Shown one piece after another: positions 49,533 to 53,904 of a stretch of 53,904 bases of DNA. The stretch is from JAUVXJ01 sp034430275. Lineage in GTDB: Bacteria; Chloroflexota; Anaerolineae; UBA7937; B3-Chlor. Where the stretch lies: NCBI GenBank assembly GCA_034430275.1, contig DAOUEW010000130.1, positions 1-53,904 on the forward strand. The letters are read 5' to 3'. Both the position numbers and the translations under genes were made by a program. The notes below the pieces were generated by a model. That model was not told the origin of the DNA, ran no database searches, and saw only the letters and a program-made list of their open reading frames with translations. Within the stretch, counting starts at the first letter, position 1. Every line of letters starts with the position of its first letter.

Positions 49533-50086
49533 CACCGATCCTCGTCCATCGACGTGTCAGGAAACCGCCCTCCCCGCACGAAGGCGAGGAACCGATCACG
49601 GCGGAACAGGCGCCCGCTCACCAGCAACCAGAAGAGGATGGCGATACCCCCCACCTCCAGGGGGATGGTCAGGCGGTCCTCTCTCACCACCTCTTTGTAA
49701 GCGTCCACCAGCAGTTTGAAGGAGTTGAGGTCGCGCCAGTTCCCGAACCGGTTTCCGAACAAAGGGTGAAACAGCGTATGGCGGAACCGCCACATGCGGT
49801 CGGTGAGCAGATGGCTGTTGAAGGCCAGGGCATACGGCAACCAGCGCCGCCGGAACAGAAGCGTGGCCACCAGCACCGGCAGGTGGCAGAAGAACAATGT
49901 GTGCCCCCACACCTGGCCAGTGCGGTGCTTGGACAGCCCCGTCACCGCCAGCGCCTTGTCGCCCAGGTCGGGGGCCATGGCCGCCACCGCCACCACGCGA
50001 TAGTCGGCGTCCTCGAACAGTGCCCCTCGCTTCTGAACGAGCCTCAGGGCGCCCCAGGCGTATGCTATGTGGCCGAGGGGCAACAT
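49532..50086 (-). CDS. YdjM-like membrane-bound metal-dependent hydrolase (PF04307-type)
   Basis: 184 aa, about four membrane helices. MLPLGHIAYAWGALRL, MAPDLGDKAL and HRTGQVWGHTLFFCHLP contain the His/Asp pattern (GH, PDLxDK, HR...HT) of the LexA-binding YdjM / PF04307 family, and HLLTDRMWRFRHTLFHPLF carries the later His residues. Activity is not known. It starts 1 bp after the valS stop and overlaps the rsmD start, so it is tightly embedded in the operon. Confidence 0.8.
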   Translation of the reverse strand: MLPLGHIAYAWGALRLVQKRGALFEDADYRVVAVAAMAPDLGDKALAVTGLSKHRTGQVWGHTLFFCHLPVLVATLLFRRRWLPYALAFNSHLLTDRMWRFRHTLFHPLFGNRFGNWRDLNSFKLLVDAYKEVVREDRLTIPLEVGGIAILFWLLVSGRLFRRDRFLAFVRGGRFPDTSMDEDR

Positions 50087-50087
50087 G

Positions 50088-52721
50088 CTAGGCTCCCAGG
50101 CCCTCCAGCTTCTCCCGGAGCTGCTCTCTCTCCCCCTGGTAGCGAGCCAACTTGTCTCGCTCCCGGCACACCACTTCAGGAGGCGCCTTGGTGACGAAGC
50201 CCTCGTTGGCCAGCAGCAACTCCGAGCGAGCTATCTCCCCGTCCAGGTTGGTCATCTCCTGCTCCAGACGTTTTCGCTCCTTGTCTACGTCCACTTCCAC
50301 CACGAGCGTAGTAGAAAGCTGCCCGGTGACCACACTGCTGCCCTCCGGCACGGCCTCCAAGGCTGCTGCCAGGGCCTTGGGCTCCACCCGCGCCAGCCAG
50401 GCGAAGACTTCCCTTTGAGAGTCCAGCGCCTCGTACAGGTCGCCCGCCGCCGTATAGGAGGCCGGCTTCACTTCCACCGGCCAGTTCTCCTCCGCGCGCC
50501 GGTTTCTGATGTCGCGGACGTGCTGCCAGATCTCCTGCTGGACCGCCTCGGCCTCCTCTTCCACCGGCCCCGGCTCAGGCCAGGGAGTGATCATCAGGCT
50601 CTCCCCCTGGTGCGGAAGGTGCTGCCAGATCTCCTCGGTGACGTAGGGCATGAAAGGATGGAGGAGACGCAGAGTCCGCTCGAAGACGTAGACCAGCACG
50701 TGCAGCGCGGTGGCCTTGGCCGCCTGATCCTCGCCGTAGAGGCGCATCTTGCTGGCCTCGATGAACCAGTCCGCATACTCGCCCCACAGGAACTCGTAGA
50801 TCTGCTTGCCCGCCTCGCCGAACTGATAGGCATCCAGGAGACGCGTAACGTCGCCCACCAACCGGTCGTGGCGAGACAGGACCCAGTGGTCCTCCGGCCG
50901 CAGCCCGGCCCAGGTATGGGAGTCGCCAGACGGAAGCTCGTAGTCCTCCGGAAGATTGCCGGTGATGAACCGAGCCATCTGCCACATCTTGTTGGCGAAG
51001 TTGCGGTTGGACTCCAGCTTCTCTGCGTAGAGCTTCATGTCCTCGCCGGGGCTGCTCCCGGTGATGATGGTGAAGCGCAGGGCATCGGCACCGTACTGAG
51101 CCACCACGTCCAAGGGGTCCGCTACGTTGCCCTTGGACTTGCTCATCTTCACGCCGCCCTCGTCCCGCATCAAGCCGTGGAGATAGATCTCGTGGAAGGG
51201 CACATCGCCCATGTGCTCCATACCCAGCATGATCATGCGAGCCACCCAGAAGAAGAGAATGTCGTATCCCGTCTCCATCACCGAGGTGGGATAGAAGTAT
51301 CGCAAGTCCTCCGTGTCGTCGGGCCAACCCAGGGTGGAGAAGGGCCACAAGCCGGAGGAGAACCAGGTGTCCAGCACGTCGGGATCCTGGCGGATGTTCT
51401 TGCCCCCACAGTGCTCGCACTCCGTAGGGTCCACTGTAGCCACGGTCTGTCCACGGCAGTCGTCACAGTACCAGACGGGGATGCGATGTCCCCACCAGAG
51501 CTGTCGGGAGATACACCAATCGCGGATGTTCTCCATCCAGTTGTAGTAGACCTTGGTGAACCTCTCAGGGACGATGGTGATGCGCCCGTCTCGCACCGCC
51601 TCGATGGCTGGCTCGGCCAGGGGCTTGATCTTCACGAACCACTGTTCGGAGACCAGAGGCTCCACCATGGTCTGGCACCGCTGGCAGCGGCCGGGCGCGT
51701 GGAGATGCGACTCGATCTTGGTCAGCAGCCCCTGCTCCCGCAGGTCCTCCACCAGCCTCTCCCGTGCTTCGTACCTGTCCAGGCCTGCGTAAGGCCCGCC
51801 CTCCTCGTTGAGGGTGGCGTCCAGGTTCATGATGTTGATCGTCTCCAGCCCGTGTCGCTGCCCGATCTCGTAGTCGGTAGGGTCGTGCCCCGGAGTGACC
51901 TTCACCGCACCGGTGCCGAACGATGGGTCCACGACCTCGTCGGCGACGATGGGGATACGCCGGCCCAGAACGGGCAGGATGGCGATCTTGCCCACCAGTT
52001 TCTCGTAGCGCTCGTCGTACGGGTTCACCGCCACGGCGGTGTCGCCCAGGATGGTCTCGGGCCTGGTGGTAGCGACCTCGATGTAACCCCCATCCTCTAG
52101 CGGGTACCGCACGTACCACAGACTGCCCCCCTCGTCCTCGTGCGGGATCTCCAGGTCGGAGAGAGCCGTCTGGCAGCGCGGACACCAGTTGATGATGTAT
52201 TCGCCGCGATAGATCAGTCCCTTGCGGTACAGGTTGACGAAGGCCTCCCGTACCGCTCGCGACAGGCCAGCGTCCAGCGTGAACCGCTCCCGGTTCCAGT
52301 CGCACGAAGCGCCCAGACGGCGCAGTTGGTGGGTGATGATGCCCCCGTACTCCTCTCTCCAATCCCACAACATGTCCTCGAACTTCTCCCGCCCCACGTC
52401 GTGGCGGGTTAGCCCTTCCTTGGCCAGCTCCTTCTCCACCACGTTCTGGGTGCTGATGCCGGCGTGGTCGCTGCCGGGCAGCCACAGCGTAGGCTCGCCG
52501 AGCATCCGGTGGTAGCGGATCATCAGGTCCTCGAAGGCGATGAACATGGCGTGCCCGTGATGCAGCTCCCCGGTGATGTTGGGCGGCGGGATGACGATGG
52601 TGAAGGGCTGGCGGTCCCAGTCTATCTCTGGCGTAAAGTAACCCTTCTCCTCCCAGAAGCGGTATAGCCTCTCCTCGGTACCCTGAGGGTCATAAGTCCT
52701 CGACATCTCTTTCCCGTACAT
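50088..52721 (-). CDS. valS: Valyl-tRNA synthetase
   Basis: 877 aa from the ATG at 52721 (AAGGA 9 nt upstream); the ATG at 52730 has the ribosome site touching it. Class I features: PPPNITGELHHGHAM (HIGH), editing domain with TTRPETILGDTAVAVNP, Zn-type cysteines (WCPRCQ, CQRCQ, CDDC, CEHCGGK), GVKMSKSKGN (KMSKS) and a C-terminal coiled-coil arm (VDKERKRLEQEMTNLDGEIARSE). It charges tRNA-Val. It is preceded by two small unknown genes and, beyond them, by a T-box leader with GTC at the specifier position, so it is probably regulated by uncharged tRNA-Val. Confidence 0.96.
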   Translation of the reverse strand: MYGKEMSRTYDPQGTEERLYRFWEEKGYFTPEIDWDRQPFTIVIPPPNITGELHHGHAMFIAFEDLMIRYHRMLGEPTLWLPGSDHAGISTQNVVEKELAKEGLTRHDVGREKFEDMLWDWREEYGGIITHQLRRLGASCDWNRERFTLDAGLSRAVREAFVNLYRKGLIYRGEYIINWCPRCQTALSDLEIPHEDEGGSLWYVRYPLEDGGYIEVATTRPETILGDTAVAVNPYDERYEKLVGKIAILPVLGRRIPIVADEVVDPSFGTGAVKVTPGHDPTDYEIGQRHGLETINIMNLDATLNEEGGPYAGLDRYEARERLVEDLREQGLLTKIESHLHAPGRCQRCQTMVEPLVSEQWFVKIKPLAEPAIEAVRDGRITIVPERFTKVYYNWMENIRDWCISRQLWWGHRIPVWYCDDCRGQTVATVDPTECEHCGGKNIRQDPDVLDTWFSSGLWPFSTLGWPDDTEDLRYFYPTSVMETGYDILFFWVARMIMLGMEHMGDVPFHEIYLHGLMRDEGGVKMSKSKGNVADPLDVVAQYGADALRFTIITGSSPGEDMKLYAEKLESNRNFANKMWQMARFITGNLPEDYELPSGDSHTWAGLRPEDHWVLSRHDRLVGDVTRLLDAYQFGEAGKQIYEFLWGEYADWFIEASKMRLYGEDQAAKATALHVLVYVFERTLRLLHPFMPYVTEEIWQHLPHQGESLMITPWPEPGPVEEEAEAVQQEIWQHVRDIRNRRAEENWPVEVKPASYTAAGDLYEALDSQREVFAWLARVEPKALAAALEAVPEGSSVVTGQLSTTLVVEVDVDKERKRLEQEMTNLDGEIARSELLLANEGFVTKAPPEVVCRERDKLARYQGEREQLREKLEGLGA

Positions 52722-52752
52722 AATCCCCATTCCTTTCCCCCAGCCCCCGTCT

Positions 52753-53025
52753 CTAAACAATACCCAATTGACAGAGGATCGCCCACGCGTATGCCGGCCG
52801 CTCGTCTGCGACTAGCCTCCTGTAGTCCAATGGGCCTTCTAGTCGTGTGCCTGAAAGAACGAGCCGCTCCGCCCTTTCCAGGTTGGCTCGAGACACGGAC
52901 TGCTCACCGCTGGGAAGGTCGATGAATACGATGCTCTCGGTCACCCTAGAGATGAAGAATGGCTTGCCTGTCTTGGTCTTCAAATCCGACCGCTGCTCCA
53001 AGCTCCGGACTCTATCCCAATCCAC
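52753..53025 (-). CDS. Small protein of unknown function in the valS operon
   Basis: 90 aa from a GTG at 53025, chosen because AGGAGG lies 8 nt upstream; ATG 53046 has no ribosome site. It overlaps the preceding gene by 14 bp and stops 31 bp before valS. The sequence (WDRVRSLEQRSDLKTKTGKPFFISRVTE, then LERAERL and RPAYAWAIL near the end) resembles a small uncharacterised family often seen next to short accessory genes, with a conserved ending around P-x-Y-x-W-A-I-L. I cannot assign a function. Overlap with its partner suggests a two-protein module. Confidence 0.7.
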   Translation of the reverse strand: MDWDRVRSLEQRSDLKTKTGKPFFISRVTESIVFIDLPSGEQSVSRANLERAERLVLSGTRLEGPLDYRRLVADERPAYAWAILCQLGIV

Positions 53026-53482
53026 CTGGTACTCCTCCTGAATCATCGCCCCACTGACCGGGTTTGTTCTCGTCTGAACCAACGAAGGACCTCAGAAACG
53101 CAACGAACCGTTCAGCATCGGCCTCGTTTCTGATAGGCACCCAGTCTGCCTTGCGGTTTTCGTACCCTGTTTCGTACCCATCGCGGGCATCTGGGAGATA
53201 CTCCTTCAAGCGAGCGATAACCTCGTCCTCCGTGACGCCAAAGAAGGCGCCGAACTGGTTATCGCCTTGATAGACGTCAGCCTCCAACCCAGGCCGGGCT
53301 GAATCGAGCCCGCCGTAGCGCAGCATCACACGATTGGACGCCCGATGCTTGTAGCTGATCCCCTTCTTTCGCACCTCAGGCTTCCAGTCTGTTAGCTCCT
53401 CGGTCCCCTCGATCAGAACCTTCAGTGCCTGGAAGCAGCCTCTTTCTCGAGCCTTGCGCTCAAGCGCTTCCTTGTCCGACAT
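53012..53482 (-). CDS. Unknown protein, first gene after the T-box leader
   Basis: 156 aa with an excellent ribosome site (GGAGGTGACAC) before the ATG at 53482. Mostly soluble and charged: EALERKARERGCFQALKVLIEGTEELTDWKPEVRKKG at the start, a beta-rich middle (RVMLRYGGLDSARPGLEADVYQ), and a helical part FGVTEDEVIARLKEYLP. The Gly/Asp-rich tail (GQWGDDSGGVPGGLG) follows ERFVAFLRSF. No known family. It is encoded directly downstream of the T-box terminator and overlaps the 90-aa gene. Toxin-antitoxin-like organisation is conceivable but unsupported by motifs. Confidence 0.72.
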   Translation of the reverse strand: MSDKEALERKARERGCFQALKVLIEGTEELTDWKPEVRKKGISYKHRASNRVMLRYGGLDSARPGLEADVYQGDNQFGAFFGVTEDEVIARLKEYLPDARDGYETGYENRKADWVPIRNEADAERFVAFLRSFVGSDENKPGQWGDDSGGVPGGLG

Positions 53483-53533
53483 GTGTCACCTCCGCAGAGG
53501 TCTGCGTGCAACCCCGTACGCCCTCTCTTCGCT

Positions 53534-53559
53534 GTAGGACAAGCTTGAGCTGGTCCTAC
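53534..53559 (-). repeat. Imperfect palindrome between T-box terminator and first gene
   Basis: GTAGGAC and GTCCTAC arms (53534-53540, 53553-53559) with inner AGCT/AGCT pairing. It could be a further stem in the leader or a protein-binding site. No T-run follows. Confidence 0.45.
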
Positions 53560-53584
53560 GAGACAGCGAGCCAAAGTAACAACA

Positions 53585-53615
53585 AGCCCCTCTCATCTCC
53601 AGGACGAAAGGGGCT
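53585..53615 (-). terminator. T-box intrinsic terminator
   Basis: 10-bp stem AGCCCCTTTC with GAGAGGGGCT on the minus strand (53585-53594 and 53606-53615), followed by TGTTGTTACTTT. It lies just after the T-box antiterminator sequence, as expected for transcriptional attenuation. Confidence 0.8.
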
Positions 53616-53845
53616 CTTTCGCGGTACCACCTCGATTCCGTCGCGGCTACTACCCTGCGACGGCGCTCGCCGGGCGATAACGGACCCATCCGTGGGAATC
53701 TACTGGGCTCTAACGCCGTTCGACTCCCCGACTCCCAGGCGACCTTCAGCGGCTCTCGTTGCGGGAAGCTCTCAGCCGGTAGCCTCCCTTCTCTGCCAAC
53801 TCCTGTCCGCCTACTCCTCCTGATCGACGTCTGTGCGGGGTTATT
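53585..53845 (-). promoter_or_regulatory. T-box riboswitch, probably valine-specific
   Basis: The conserved core AGGTGGTACCGCG (53620-53632, minus strand) precedes the terminator. Upstream elements are typical: GTTAGAG and AGTAG stems, CCGTTATCG, and stem I with AGGAG and CTGAAGG. GTC occurs twice (GGAGTCGGGGAGTCGAA) in the region where the specifier codon lies, fitting tRNA-Val, and valS is in the operon. T-boxes bind uncharged tRNA and let transcription continue. Specifier assignment by eye is less certain than the T-box call. Confidence 0.9.
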
Positions 53846-53859
53846 CGCTTGTGTTGACT

Positions 53860-53889
53860 ATTGTAGCACACTATGTGCAGCCTTGTCAA
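53860..53889 (-). promoter_or_regulatory. Promoter of the T-box/valS operon
   Basis: Minus strand TTGACA (53884-53889), 18-bp spacer, TACAAT (53860-53865). The transcript would begin near 53850 and read into the T-box. Confidence 0.8.
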
Positions 53890-53904
53890 GAAGGCACACA
53901 GAGA

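Noticed and set aside
50067..52100. Plus-strand open frame of 677 codons opposite valS
   Set aside because: Antisense shadow of valS; no ribosome site or recognisable domain.

Overview
This window reads as a piece of chromosome from a high-GC bacterium, most likely a member of the Chloroflexota (Anaerolineae-like). Reasons, none decisive alone: the DnaG zinc site reads CFGAC, RsmD has APPQ in place of DPPY, secreted lipoproteins carry long Pro/Thr linkers, LysM/Ig surface proteins are abundant, and promoters are classical TTGACA/TATAAT type. I could not run a phylogeny. Most of the window is core housekeeping. One AT-richer gene (TMEM175-type channel, about 12.1-12.8 kb) and one eroded GxxExxY gene look acquired.

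Layout. 0-1.3 kb: winged-helix regulator plus membrane protein under a promoter with a palindromic operator. 1.6-4.1 kb: lipoprotein lytic transglycosylase with TPR-like repeats. 4.1-6.9 kb: a PadR-controlled operon (PadR, DUF364/DUF4213, DUF5320-like Cys protein, CDF transporter fused to a NifX-like domain), which looks like a metal-handling system. 7.0-12.0 kb: dnaN, then tyrS with a long hairpin-rich leader, overlapping a DUF255 thioredoxin-fold protein. 13.0-17.2 kb: recF, rsmG, an inositol-monophosphatase-like enzyme with an in-frame 30-bp duplication, and a HAD protein lacking a catalytic Asp. 17.3-23.0 kb: two paralogous REC-GAF proteins flanking a P1/S58 peptidase, then coaX. 23.2-28.3 kb: GxxExxY remnant, two methyltransferases and an M48 protease (with a parS-like site), SAM hydrolase and a Nudix protein.

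28.5-36.1 kb, all on the minus strand: recA, a terminator/attenuator, recX, rny, dnaG, rpoD and tRNA-Asn. recA has an SOS-type box, shared with a divergent 799-aa protein that looks like a decayed DNA methyltransferase joined to a nuclease-like domain. 38.5-39.2 kb: a Dph6-like PP-loop ATPase. 39.3-46.3 kb: a tandemly duplicated two-gene cassette (Ig-like lipoprotein plus LysM/Ig membrane protein). 46.3-48.9 kb: dual-specificity phosphatase, dodecin, SPFH protein with zinc ribbons and a coiled-coil partner. 49.0-53.9 kb: a valine-type T-box leader followed by two unknown small genes, valS, a YdjM-like membrane protein and rsmD, apparently one operon.

The strongest candidates for something new are the recA-divergent methylase-like gene with its SOS box, the T-box operon in which two unknown genes lie between the riboswitch and valS, the duplicated LysM/lipoprotein cassette, the PadR/CDF-NifX operon, and the parS-like site. 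Gene orientation on both sides points toward about 23-28 kb, which does not suit an origin exactly at that place, although dnaN, recF, rsmG and a parS-like site in one window suggest an origin-proximal region.
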